Origin: Halosimplex rubrum
Lineage (GTDB): Archaea; Halobacteriota; Halobacteria; Halobacteriales; Haloarculaceae
NCBI RefSeq assembly: GCF_013415885.1
Contig: NZ_CP058910.1
Location: 186,001-250,000 of the forward strand
Length of the DNA: 64,000 nt
Direction of reading: 5' to 3'
Shown: positions 33,484-41,674 of the stretch, one piece after another
How the letters are laid out: each line of letters begins with the position of its first letter
Position numbering within the stretch: the stretch's first letter is position 1
Translations under genes and position numbers: made by a program
The notes under the pieces: generated by a model
What the model saw: the letters and a program-made list of their open reading frames with translations, nothing else
Databases searched by the model: none
Told to the model about the DNA's origin: nothing

Positions 33484-34362
33484 TCACCCCGTCCGGAAGG
33501 ACAGATCGAGCGTCGGCGCCGAGTGCGTCAAACTTCCCATCGAGATCACGTCGACGCCGGTCGCGGCGTAGTCGGGCACGGTCTCGACGGTGATCCCACC
33601 CGAGGCCTCGGCCAGCACCTCCCGACCCAGGTCGTCGGCCGCCGTCCGCAACAGGTCGACCGCCTCGGCGGTCGTCTCGGGGTCCATGTTGTCCAGCAGG
33701 ACGATGTCGGCGCCGGCTTCGGCGGCGCGGGGGGCCTGCTCGACCGTCTCGACCTCGACCTCGACCTTCGTGGCGAACGACGCCCGTTCGCGGAAGTGCT
33801 CGACGGCCGGTTCGAGGCCCATCTCGGCGACGTGGTTGTCCTTGACCATCACCATGTGCGACAGATCGAGGCGGTGGGTGTCGCCGCCACCGGCGACGAC
33901 GGCCCGCTTCTCGACGCCCCGCAGTCCGGGCGTCGTCTTGCGGGTGCCGGCGACGCGTACGTCGTCGCTCTCGCGGCTCGCGGTTTCACCGCTCGCATCG
34001 CCCGAGGTCTCCCATCGGTCGATCTCGCGAGCGGCGTCCACTGCGCGTCGCGTCTTCGTCGCGACACCGGAGGCGTGGCCCGCGATATTGACGGCCACCC
34101 GCTCGCCGCGCAGCACCTCGCGAGCGGAGCCCTCGACTTCGAGGACGGTGTCGCCGGCGTCGATGCGGTCGCCGGCGGCCGTGCTGTCGACGACTTCGAC
34201 GCCGAGGTACTCGAAGACGGCCCGGGCGGCGTCGAGGCCGGCGACGACGCCGGCCTCCTTGGCGACGAGGCGACCGGTCGTCCGGCCGGGCACCTGATTC
34301 GTCACGTCGTGGTGGCCGACGTCCTCGCGGAGCCACGTCTCGATCTTCGAATCGGGGATCAT
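33484..34362 (-). CDS. nadC: nicotinate-nucleotide pyrophosphorylase (carboxylating)
   Basis: 292 residues. REDVGHHDVTN (N-terminal), NIAGHASGVATKTRRAVDAA, GTRKTTPGLRGVEKRAV (phosphoribosyl/quinolinate-binding Arg/Lys), HMVMVKDNHVAE, VEVEVETVEQAP and DIVLLDNMDPE are all canonical NadC motifs. The enzyme joins quinolinate and PRPP, releasing CO2, to give nicotinate mononucleotide. Last of nadA-nadB-nadC, 15 bases after nadB. Residues 113-130 are an in-frame insertion between the ATKTRR helix and GTRKTTPG, absent from ordinary NadC. Confidence 0.95.
   Translation of the reverse strand: MIPDSKIETWLREDVGHHDVTNQVPGRTTGRLVAKEAGVVAGLDAARAVFEYLGVEVVDSTAAGDRIDAGDTVLEVEGSAREVLRGERVAVNIAGHASGVATKTRRAVDAAREIDRWETSGDASGETASRESDDVRVAGTRKTTPGLRGVEKRAVVAGGGDTHRLDLSHMVMVKDNHVAEMGLEPAVEHFRERASFATKVEVEVETVEQAPRAAEAGADIVLLDNMDPETTAEAVDLLRTAADDLGREVLAEASGGITVETVPDYAATGVDVISMGSLTHSAPTLDLSFRTG
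33964..34029 (-). repeat. 54-bp in-frame mini-insertion (ASGETASR type) in nadC
   Basis: Twelve-base direct repeats at 33964-33975 and 34018-34029 match at 11 of 12 positions and are 54 bases apart, the same spacing as in the oxidoreductase gene at 6118-6187. The inserted residues end in ASGETASR. Bases 33971-33996 are identical to 6127-6152 in the same frame. The core can form a GCGGT-GAA-ACCGC hairpin. Confidence 0.75.
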
Positions 34363-34377
34363 GCGAGAGCGCCCCCG

Positions 34378-35997
34378 TCAGTCGGCCCGCGAGGGCGCGG
34401 GCTCCTCGACGAGGTTGTGCGTCCCCACGGACTCGCCGTTCTCGGCGGCCGCCCGCGTCACGAGCAGCGCCGTCACGGAGGCGTGGCGGAGTTCGTACAG
34501 CGACCGCGCCGTGCGCGTCCGGACGTAGGCGTCGACCTCGCCTTTCAGCCGCCGGAGGACCGCCTGGGCGCGACCCAGGTCGTCGGGACTCCGGCGGAGG
34601 CCGACGTACTCGTCCATCGTGCGGCGCAGGCGGTGGAACTTCTCGCGGGCGAAGTTGTCCGGAAGTGCGGGGTCCCGGTCGAGGAGTTCGGGCGCCTCGA
34701 CGACCGCGGGGTCGAAGTCGGCGGCATCTTCGCCGGCCCGGAGGCCCCAGACGAGTCCCTCCAGCAGCGACGTGGAGGCCAGCCGGTTGGCGCCGTGGAC
34801 GCCGGTCCGGGAACACTCGCCGACGGCGTACAGCCGGTCGAGGGAGGCCCGACCGCGGGTGTCCACGTCGACGCCGCCACAGAGGAAGTGCTCGGCCGGG
34901 CCGACGGGGATGCCGGACTCCCAGTCGACGCCGCGGGCCTCGCACTTCTCGGCGAGGTCGGGAAACTCCCCGCCGAAGTCGAGCGGGCTCACGTCGAGGA
35001 CGACCTCGCCGGTCTCGTCGATCTCCGTCTGGACGGCCCGGGCGACCACGTCCCGGGGCGCGAGTTCGGCGTCAGCGTGGTAGTCGGGCATGAAGCGCTC
35101 GCCGTCACCGTTCAGGAGGTGGGCGCCCTCGCCGCGGACGGCCTCGCTGACGAGGAAGGGGCCGTCGTCGGGGTCGTCACCGGACTCGACGGGTTCACCG
35201 TCTCGTTTCGATGCGCTTCGCGCCTCGCTCCCGGGGTAGACGGTCGGGTGGAACTGGACGTACTCCATGTCCGCCACGTCGGCGCCGGCGAGCGCGGCCA
35301 TCGCGATGCCGTCACCCGTCGACCCGTCGGGGTTGGTCGACCGGGTGTACAGGTCGCCGATGCCGCCCGTCGCCAGCACCGTCGCGCCCGCGAAGGTGGG
35401 CGTGACGTCGCCCTCGCGTTCGAGCAGGGCACCGTGGACGCGGCCCTCGTGGGAGACGAGTTCGAGCGCCGCGGTGTCGTCGCGGACGGTCACGTCGTCG
35501 CGGTCGTCGAGGTAGTTGAGGAACGGCACGTGGATCGCCTTGCCGGTCGAGGCGTCGACGTGGAGGATCCGCGGCTCGTCGTGGGCGGCCTCGCGGCCGA
35601 AGTCGAACGCCTCGGCGTCGTCGGCGCTCGCTTCGGCGGCGCCCGCCTCGGTCTCGTCGCTCGTGTCGAACTCCACGCCGAGGGTGTCGACGAGCACCTC
35701 GGAGACGGCGTCGTTGGCCTCGTCGACGAGCACGTCGACCGCTTCCGGGTCCGCGGTGTCGGCACTGGCGGTCAGGATGTCTTCCTTGAACTGGTCGGGG
35801 TCGTCCCGAGAGACGGCGATACCGCCCTGGGCCCACCACGAAGACGCCCCTTCCGGCCGGGTGGCCTTCGTCGCGACGGTCACCTCGGCGCCCTCGCGGG
35901 CCGCCCCGAGCGCGGCGGCCAGCCCGGCGATGCCGGATCCGACCACGAGCACGTCCGTCGTGCGGTAGTCGTCGTAGTCTTCGAGTTCGGAAGTCAT
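34378..35997 (-). CDS. nadB: L-aspartate oxidase
   Basis: 539 residues from the ATG at 35997. The FAD GxGxxG motif is VVGSGIAGLAAALGA (about 17-31), followed by GASSWWAQGGIAV (substrate/FAD loop), MEYVQFHPT, HLLNGDGERFMPDY, CGGVDVDTRGRASLDRLYAVGECSRTGVHGANRLASTSLLEGLVWG, and the C-terminal helical domain. It oxidises L-aspartate to iminoaspartate for NadA. Its start overlaps the nadA stop (ATGA). A 20-odd-residue insertion between FHPTVYPG and FLVSEAVRGEG is unusual. Confidence 0.95.
   Translation of the reverse strand: MTSELEDYDDYRTTDVLVVGSGIAGLAAALGAAREGAEVTVATKATRPEGASSWWAQGGIAVSRDDPDQFKEDILTASADTADPEAVDVLVDEANDAVSEVLVDTLGVEFDTSDETEAGAAEASADDAEAFDFGREAAHDEPRILHVDASTGKAIHVPFLNYLDDRDDVTVRDDTAALELVSHEGRVHGALLEREGDVTPTFAGATVLATGGIGDLYTRSTNPDGSTGDGIAMAALAGADVADMEYVQFHPTVYPGSEARSASKRDGEPVESGDDPDDGPFLVSEAVRGEGAHLLNGDGERFMPDYHADAELAPRDVVARAVQTEIDETGEVVLDVSPLDFGGEFPDLAEKCEARGVDWESGIPVGPAEHFLCGGVDVDTRGRASLDRLYAVGECSRTGVHGANRLASTSLLEGLVWGLRAGEDAADFDPAVVEAPELLDRDPALPDNFAREKFHRLRRTMDEYVGLRRSPDDLGRAQAVLRRLKGEVDAYVRTRTARSLYELRHASVTALLVTRAAAENGESVGTHNLVEEPAPSRAD
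35168..35231 (-). repeat. in-frame hairpin-prone insertion in nadB
   Basis: The stretch codes for about SEARSASKRDGEPVESGDD, inserted where other L-aspartate oxidases go almost directly from FHPT to the FL-SEA-RGEG motif. Its layout (CGAAGCG, a CGAAAC word, then GACGGTGAACCCGTC, which can pair with itself) parallels the elements in nadC and the oxidoreductase gene, though the peptide differs and no clear flanking direct repeat is seen. Confidence 0.5.
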
Positions 35998-37118
35998 ATT
36001 TCGAGCATCCGGTCGAGGGCGACCTGCGCGAGCTCCTTCTCCTCCGGTGCGACCTCGATGACGTTGCGCTCGCGACCCGCGACGAGCTCCTCGAGCACCC
36101 ACGTCAGGTAGTTGGGGTCGATCTGGCGCATGGCGTTGCAGTCCATGCAGGCGTCGCCACAGAGGGGCAACACCTCCACGTCGGGGTGCCAGCGGTCGAG
36201 GTGCTTGGCGAGGTGGATCTCCGTGCCGATGGCCCAGGCGTCGCCGGGGTCGGCCTCCTCGACGACCTCGCAGATCGTCGCCGTCGAGCCGACCACGTCG
36301 GCGGCCTCGACGACCTCGCGGCGGCACTCGGGGTGGACGACGACGTTCGCGTCCGGGCGGCGCTCGCGCAGGTCTTCGATGTGGCTCTCGCTGAAGCGCT
36401 CGTGGACCTGGCAGTAGCCGTCCCAGAGGACGATGTCGTTCTGGACGACTTCCGCGGCGTCCTTGCCCTCGGGGTCCCACGGGTCCCACTCGGCGATCTC
36501 GTCTTCCATGCCGAGCCGGTAGGCCGTGTTCTCGCCGAGGTGCTTGTCGGGGAGAAAGAGGACCTTGTCGCCCTTCTCGAAGGCGTACTCGAAGGCCTTG
36601 TGGGCGTTCGAGGAGGTACAGACCAGCCCGCCCTGCTCGGCGCAGAAGGCCTTCAGGTCGGCGTAGCTGTTCATGTAGGTGATCGGGATGATCTCCTCGT
36701 CGGGCGCGGCGCCGGTGATCTCGGCCCACGCGGCGTCGACCTGCAGCGCCTCGGCCATCCCGGCCATCGGACACGAGGCCTCCATGCTCGGGAGGATCAC
36801 CGACTGAGAGTCGTCGGTGATGATGTCCGCCGACTCGGCCATGAACGTCACGCCGCCGAAGATGACGTAGTCGGCGTCCGCGTTCGCGGCTTCCTTCGAG
36901 AGCTGGTAGGAGTCGCCCACGAAGTCGGCGTGTTCGACGATCTCCCGGCGCTGGTAGTTGTGGCCGAGGATCACTACGTCGTCGCCGAGTTCGTCGAGCG
37001 CGGCCTCGATGCGCTCCGTGCGTTCGGCCTCGTCCAGATCGCGGTAGGCCGGCGGCAGCTGTTCCAGGTTGTCGTACTTGAAGAGACTGAGGTCAGTCTC
37101 GAACTGCGCTGTTTCCAT
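35994..37118 (-). CDS. nadA: quinolinate synthase
   Basis: 374 residues from the ATG at 37118; a GTG three codons earlier is possible. LGHNYQRREIVEHADFVGDSYQLSKEA is the N-terminal motif. Three conserved 4Fe-4S cysteines appear in EASCPMAGMA or the neighbouring YC-VHE stretch, HPECRREVVE and CGDACMDCNAMRQI. The enzyme condenses iminoaspartate with dihydroxyacetone phosphate to quinolinate. First gene of nadABC; start region preceded by an 8-base-arm inverted repeat that may control the operon. Confidence 0.95.
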   Translation of the reverse strand: METAQFETDLSLFKYDNLEQLPPAYRDLDEAERTERIEAALDELGDDVVILGHNYQRREIVEHADFVGDSYQLSKEAANADADYVIFGGVTFMAESADIITDDSQSVILPSMEASCPMAGMAEALQVDAAWAEITGAAPDEEIIPITYMNSYADLKAFCAEQGGLVCTSSNAHKAFEYAFEKGDKVLFLPDKHLGENTAYRLGMEDEIAEWDPWDPEGKDAAEVVQNDIVLWDGYCQVHERFSESHIEDLRERRPDANVVVHPECRREVVEAADVVGSTATICEVVEEADPGDAWAIGTEIHLAKHLDRWHPDVEVLPLCGDACMDCNAMRQIDPNYLTWVLEELVAGRERNVIEVAPEEKELAQVALDRMLEI

Positions 37119-37163
37119 TTCCGGCACGGGTGGTCACTTGGGTTGGCGATTCTATGGACCACC

Positions 37164-37190
37164 GTATTGAAAAAGTTTTGTCTTCAATAC
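37164..37190 (-). promoter_or_regulatory. inverted repeat upstream of nadA, candidate NAD operon operator
   Basis: GTATTGAA and TTCAATAC form perfect 8-base arms separated by 11 bases. The site is 46-72 bases before the nadA ATG, in an AT-rich island within GC-rich flanks. The symmetry suits a dimeric repressor, but no NAD regulator is encoded nearby. Confidence 0.5.
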
Positions 37191-37338
37191 ACCCGACCGG
37201 TGACTCGGTCGGTTGAAACGGGCCGTCCGACAGGCGTATCGGAGACGATATCCGGGATTGTTGGTTCGTGATGTGTGCTACCACGGGCCGATATCAGCCG
37301 GAGATAGGTGGCCGCGAACCGGGAGAAGGGTGAGCCGT

Positions 37339-37581
37339 TCAGACGACCTGCTCGCCGTCGTCGTCGTAGACTTCGATGGCGTCGACGGGACAGGAGCGGG
37401 CGGCGAACTTCGCGTCCAGCTCGGCATCTTCGGGCACCTCGCGGACGAACAGATCCTCGTCGGTCTCCTCGCCGTCGACGAGGACCGCCTTGCCGGCGTC
37501 GCTGTCGCGCTCGAACCCGTCCCACTCGGCGACGCACTGGAACATTCCGATACAGGTGTCGCGGTCGTACTCGATGCGCAT
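37339..37581 (-). CDS. ferredoxin-like small Fe-S protein
   Basis: 80 residues. Cluster ligands are C-IGMFQ-C (Cys10, Cys16) near the N-terminus and CPVDAI near residue 64. The usual middle Cys of a CxxCxxC motif is replaced (Met13), which suggests a 3Fe-4S or partly ligated single cluster rather than a standard 4Fe-4S. An acidic insert (DDEETDEDLFVREV-type) lies between the ligand groups. Probably a cytosolic electron carrier. It is upstream of nadA on the same strand, but a 220-base gap suggests its own transcript. Confidence 0.85.
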   Translation of the reverse strand: MRIEYDRDTCIGMFQCVAEWDGFERDSDAGKAVLVDGEETDEDLFVREVPEDAELDAKFAARSCPVDAIEVYDDDGEQVV

Positions 37582-37689
37582 ACTCGCGGTTGGCCGGCGA
37601 CCGGCATAGGGATGGCGGGACGACGGGGACGGCCGACGGCCCGAGCGCAGTCCACGCGGTTTTCTATCTGCCCGCCCACGTCACGGTCG

Positions 37690-38616
37690 ATGACCGACGG
37701 GTCCCCGACGGAGCGCGACGCTCGCCGCGCGGTCGCCGACGCGGTCCCCCGCGAACGGGTCCGTTCGACCGCTCGCATTCAGGGCGGGACGAACACCCTC
37801 TACCGCGTCGAGACCGACGCGGGCGGGTACGTGGTGAAATTCAACACGTTCGTCGGACCGGAGATCACGGCCGCCGAGGTCGAAGTGTGTCGCCTGCTCG
37901 CCGACACCGACGTGCCCGTCCCACGAGTCGTCGACGCCGTCTTCGACCGCGCCGAAGGACCAGGCTACTTCGTCACGACGGCACTCCCGGGCGACCCGCC
38001 CACCGACGTGTCGCCACCGCTCGCGCGGCGGATGGGCCGGGTTCTCCGCGAGTTCTCGTCGGTGTCCGGCGTCGACGCCATCGACGGGTACGGCCGGCTG
38101 CAGCGCGCATCCGAGGAGACGCCGCCGCTCGCCGGCTCGGCCGACACCTGGCGCGAGTACGTCGCGTGGTACGTCGACATGCTGCTGTCGAAGCCGAGCG
38201 ACCGAGTGGCCGACCTGGTCGACCCCGTCCGCGGCGTCGTCGACGAGACGCTCGACGCGGTCCCCCGGCGACCCGACCCCGCGGTCGTCCCCGACGACTA
38301 CCGGCCGGCGAATATCCACGTCGCCGAGGGCGAAGTCGTCGGCGTGGTCGACCTCGAACGCGCCGCCCGGGGTGACCTCCGGCTCGCGCTGGTCAAGAGC
38401 GGCTACCTCCTGACCCGGGAGCGTCCCGCTGGCGGCGGCGATCGGCTCCGGACGGCGCTGTACGAGGGGTTCGACGCCGACGCGCCCGACGCGCTCGGGC
38501 GGTGTTACCGTGCGGTGGCCGTCGCGAGCGAGATCCGAGGCTTCGACATCTGGTGGAACGACGCCGACGAGGCGGCCGAAACGCTCCGTAGCATCGTCGA
38601 CGAGCTGGCGGAGTGA
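37690..38616 (+). CDS. aminoglycoside phosphotransferase (APH)-family kinase-like protein
   Basis: 308 residues from the ATG at 37690. The N-lobe has TARIQGGTNTLYRVETDAGGYVVKFNTF (ATP-binding Lys). FVTTALPGDPPTDV is the hinge, VVPDDYRPANIHV is the catalytic loop (Asp-x-x-P-x-N, an atypical DYRPAN for HGDlhpgN) and VVGVVDLERAARGD is the metal-binding D. The family phosphorylates drugs, choline, homoserine or other small hydroxyl compounds. No resistance role should be assumed. A 469-bp repeat begins 18 bases after the stop. Confidence 0.85.
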   Translation: MTDGSPTERDARRAVADAVPRERVRSTARIQGGTNTLYRVETDAGGYVVKFNTFVGPEITAAEVEVCRLLADTDVPVPRVVDAVFDRAEGPGYFVTTALPGDPPTDVSPPLARRMGRVLREFSSVSGVDAIDGYGRLQRASEETPPLAGSADTWREYVAWYVDMLLSKPSDRVADLVDPVRGVVDETLDAVPRRPDPAVVPDDYRPANIHVAEGEVVGVVDLERAARGDLRLALVKSGYLLTRERPAGGGDRLRTALYEGFDADAPDALGRCYRAVAVASEIRGFDIWWNDADEAAETLRSIVDELAE

Positions 38617-38634
38617 CAGGGAGTCGGTCGCGTT

Positions 38635-39103
38635 CAGTTCGTGGTGTTCGTTTGTCGGTGGTTTCTGTTCGATTCGGTGTGGAAGGAAGTGAGTCAGGAG
38701 TGGCCGAAGGAGACAGCAAGCGCCGAAAGCCCTCGGCTCGCTCGCGGGCGCTGTGCGACATATCCTCGCTTCGCTCGGATAGGGGTCGCGCAGCGCCCGC
38801 CACCGCGCCTCGCCCTTTCAATCCACCAGGAGACAGCACAGCACCCCGGGCAGCCACACACCTCCCCAGCCGACTGCGGTGTCTGCGGGCGGCCCGCGAG
38901 TCGCCCGCATGGCCCGAGGGAGCTTCGCTCCCTCGCTGCTCGCTAGCGCTGCGCTCCTCGTCCACTGTCAGAGCACGCTCTGACAGGCCTTCGTTCACAC
39001 GTTCACAAAGACCTCGCACGGTGCTGTCGCACGGCTCTCACCGTGTTCGGGCACGCTCGACAGCGCGCGCCACGGTGGATCGATCAGTCCATCTCGTGTA
39101 CTG
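38635..39103 (+). repeat. 469-bp hairpin-rich intergenic element, copy B
   Basis: Aligns to 20443-20911 end to end without gaps; internal mismatches to copy A are near 38817, 38901, 38955, 39031 and 39036. Its right end, GTACTG, is the perfect inverted partner of copy A's left end CAGTAC, while its own left end reads CAGTTC. The 9-base-arm hairpin of copy A at 20693 has one mismatch here. No gene is supported within it, and no flanking target duplication is visible. Confidence 0.9.
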
Positions 39104-39174
39104 AGCATCCGCGCGCCGGAGGCGCGCGGTTCCACGCGGCCGAACGGAGTGAGGCCGCGCCTTTTTCACCCATG
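39104..39174. other. stacked hairpins between repeat and hel308
   Basis: Two further inverted repeats follow copy B: CCGCGCGCC/GGCGCGCGG around 39109-39130 and GCGGCC/GGCCGC around 39136-39158, the latter ahead of a short T-run. No gene. They may be remnants of terminators or of other intergenic elements. Confidence 0.4.
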
Positions 39175-39217
39175 TTTTTTGCGAGGGGGTCGCCAGCGGC
39201 GACCCCCTCGCGAAAAA
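39175..39217. terminator. strong bidirectional terminator-like hairpin upstream of hel308
   Basis: Perfect 14-base arms GCGAGGGGGTCGCC (39181-39194) and GGCGACCCCCTCGC (39198-39211) with an AGC loop. T6 lies to the left and GAAAAA to the right, so a T-run follows the stem on either strand. It lies just before the TTTAAA promoter of hel308 and would insulate that gene from upstream transcription. Confidence 0.6.
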
Positions 39218-39231
39218 GATGGTCCCGACAG

Positions 39232-39237
39232 TTTAAA
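39232..39237 (+). promoter_or_regulatory. TATA box of hel308
   Basis: TTTAAA centred about 28 bases before the ATG at 39263; this fixes that ATG over longer in-frame options. Confidence 0.6.
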
Positions 39238-39262
39238 TCCCGAAGGGCGCAAGGCGTCGGTA

Positions 39263-41674
39263 ATGGACGTCGCGGACATCCCGGGCGTGCCCGAGTGGTT
39301 GCCCGAGCACCTGCAGGGCGACGGCATCGAGTCGCTGTACCCGCCCCAGGCCGAGGCCGTCGACGCCGGCGTCACCCAGGGCGAGAACCTCGTCGCCAGC
39401 GTCCCCACGGCCAGCGGGAAGACCCTCGTCGCCACGCTCGCCATGCTCGCCAGCGTCGAGCGCGGTGGGAAGGCGCTGTACATCGTTCCACTGCGCGCGC
39501 TCGCGAGCGAGAAACGCGAGGAGTTCGAACAGTTCGAGCAGTACGGGCTCGAAGTGGGGGTCTCGACCGGCAACTACGAGTCCGAGGGCGGCTGGCTCGC
39601 GACGAAGGACATCGTCGTCGCCACGAGCGAGAAGGTCGACTCGCTGGTCAGGAACGACGCGCCGTGGCTGGACGAGTTGACCTGCGTCGTCTCCGACGAG
39701 GTCCACCTCGTCGACGACCCGAACCGCGGCCCCACCCTCGAAGTGACGCTCGCGAAGCTCCGCCAGCTGAATCCCGACCTGCAGACCGTCGCGCTCTCGG
39801 CGACCATCGGGAACGCCGAGGCGCTGGCCGAGTGGCTCGACGCCGCCCTCGTCGACTCGGACTGGCGCCCCATCGAGCTGAAGAAGGGCGTCCACTACGG
39901 CCAGGCGCTCCACCTCGAAGACGGCTCCCAGCGCGAACTCCCGGTCAGGAACTCCGAGAAGCCGACCGCCGCGATCGTCCGCGACACGCTCGAAGACGAG
40001 GGGTCGACGCTCGTGTTCGTCAACTCCCGACGGAACGCCGAGGCCGCTGCCGGGCGGCTGTCTTCGACGGTCGAGCCGCATCTCACGCCCGAGGAGCGCG
40101 ACCAGCTCTCCGAGGTGGCCGACGAGATCCGCGACGTGAGCGACACGGACACGAGCGACGACCTCGCCGACGCCGTCGAGGGCGGTGCCGCCTTCCACCA
40201 CGCCGGGCTGTCGAGCGGCCACCGCTCGCTCGTCGAGGACGCCTTCCGCGACCGACTGATCAAGGTCGTCTCCGCCACGCCCACGCTCGCCGCCGGCGTC
40301 AACACGCCGTCGCGGCGCGTCGTCGTTCGCGACTGGCGACGCTACGACGGCACCGCGGGTGGGATGCAACCCCTCTCGGTGCTCGAGGTCCACCAGATGA
40401 TGGGGAGAGCGGGGCGGCCCGGCCGCGACCCCTACGGCGAGGCGCTCCTGCTCGCGAGCAGTCACGACGAACTCGACGAACTGTTCGAGCGCTACGTCTG
40501 GGCCGAACCCGAGGAGATCGAATCGAAACTGGCGGCCGAGCCGGCGCTCCGGACGCACATCCTCGCCACCGTCGCCTCCGGGTTCGCCAACTCCCGCGAG
40601 GGCCTGCTGGAGTTCCTCGAACAGACGCTCCACGCGAGTCAGAACGCCGACCGCCAGCAGCTCGAACGGGTCATGGACGACATGATCGAGTATCTCGAGG
40701 TCAACGAGTTCTTAGAGCGCGAGGACGACGGCGGGCTCGCGGCCACGTCGCTCGGACACACCGTCTCGCGGCTGTATCTGGACCCGATGAGCGCCGCGGA
40801 GATCATCGACGGCCTGCGCGCGTGGAAGCGCGGCGACGGCCGCGCGCGGGCGGACGACGGGGCGAGCGGGGCCGACCGCCCGGCCGCCGACGGCGAGGAG
40901 CCGCCGGGGTTCACGACGGCGGGCGAACTGGCCGACGACGCCGACGAGGAGGCGGCCGAACGGCCCGACCCCACGGCGATGGGGCTGTACCACCTCGTCG
41001 CGCGCACGCCGGACATGTACGAGCTGTACCTGCGCTCGGGCGACGAGGAGGAGTACCAGATGCTCGCCTTCGAGCGCGAGGCGGAGTTCCTCGGCTCGAT
41101 GCCCAGCGAGTTCGACCCCGCCTTCGAGGACTGGCTCTCGGCGCTGAAGACCGCGCGCCTGCTGGAGGACTGGGCCAGCGAGGTCGACGAGAACGAGATC
41201 ACCGACCGCTACGGCGTCGGCCCCGGCGACGTGCGCGGCAAGGTCGAGACCGCCCAGTGGCTGCTCGGTGCTGCGGAGTCGCTGGCCGGCGAACTCGGGC
41301 TGGGGCTCGCACCGGCCGTCCGCGAGGCTCGCGTCCGCGCCGAACACGGCGTCCGCGAGGAGCTGACCGAACTCGCGGGCGTCCGGAGCGTCGGCCGCAA
41401 GCGCGCCCGGCGGCTCTACCAGGCGGGCATCGAGGACCGCGAAGACCTCCGCGAGGCCGACAAGTCCGTCGTGCTGGGCGCGCTCCGCGGACGCGAGCGC
41501 ACGGCGGAGACGGTCCTCGAAAACGCCGGCCACCGCGACCCCTCGATGGACGGCGTCGACCCCGACGACAGCGCCCGCCCGGACGACGGCGGGAGCGGGG
41601 CCGGCGGCGGGGACGGGGGGACGGGCACCGAACCGGACGACGAGGAGGACCAGTCGAGCCTGGGGGACTTCTGA
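39263..41674 (+). CDS. ATP-dependent DNA helicase Hel308 (Hjm), Ski2-like
   Basis: 803 residues. YPPQAEAV (Q motif) and [13 protein letters not shown] (Walker A) are followed by [13 protein letters not shown] (DEVH), [10 protein letters not shown] (motif III), [12 protein letters not shown] (motif IV), [17 protein letters not shown] (motif V) and [16 protein letters not shown] (motif VI). The C-terminal ratchet and HhH region is present ([21 protein letters not shown]), then an acidic low-complexity tail. Hel308 unwinds lagging-strand forks 3'-5'. The stop overlaps the next start (TGATG), so it is coupled to cgi121. Confidence 0.93.
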   Translation: MDVADIPGVPEWLPEHLQGDGIESLYPPQAEAVDAGVTQGENLVASVPTASGKTLVATLAMLASVERGGKALYIVPLRALASEKREEFEQFEQYGLEVGVSTGNYESEGGWLATKDIVVATSEKVDSLVRNDAPWLDELTCVVSDEVHLVDDPNRGPTLEVTLAKLRQLNPDLQTVALSATIGNAEALAEWLDAALVDSDWRPIELKKGVHYGQALHLEDGSQRELPVRNSEKPTAAIVRDTLEDEGSTLVFVNSRRNAEAAAGRLSSTVEPHLTPEERDQLSEVADEIRDVSDTDTSDDLADAVEGGAAFHHAGLSSGHRSLVEDAFRDRLIKVVSATPTLAAGVNTPSRRVVVRDWRRYDGTAGGMQPLSVLEVHQMMGRAGRPGRDPYGEALLLASSHDELDELFERYVWAEPEEIESKLAAEPALRTHILATVASGFANSREGLLEFLEQTLHASQNADRQQLERVMDDMIEYLEVNEFLEREDDGGLAATSLGHTVSRLYLDPMSAAEIIDGLRAWKRGDGRARADDGASGADRPAADGEEPPGFTTAGELADDADEEAAERPDPTAMGLYHLVARTPDMYELYLRSGDEEEYQMLAFEREAEFLGSMPSEFDPAFEDWLSALKTARLLEDWASEVDENEITDRYGVGPGDVRGKVETAQWLLGAAESLAGELGLGLAPAVREARVRAEHGVREELTELAGVRSVGRKRARRLYQAGIEDREDLREADKSVVLGALRGRERTAETVLENAGHRDPSMDGVDPDDSARPDDGGSGAGGGDGGTGTEPDDEEDQSSLGDF

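Noticed and set aside
38613-39104. Open frame on the + strand across repeat copy B, similar to one across copy A (20460-20918)
   Set aside because: No domain, no promoter or ribosome site. The two differ at nonsynonymous sites as often as at others, and the frame starts in unrelated flanks. Could be annotated as hypothetical proteins by pipelines, but I see no coding evidence.
39104-39217. CRISPR-like cluster of palindromes after repeat copy B
   Set aside because: The palindromes differ in sequence and spacing and no repeated unit occurs; these are separate hairpins.
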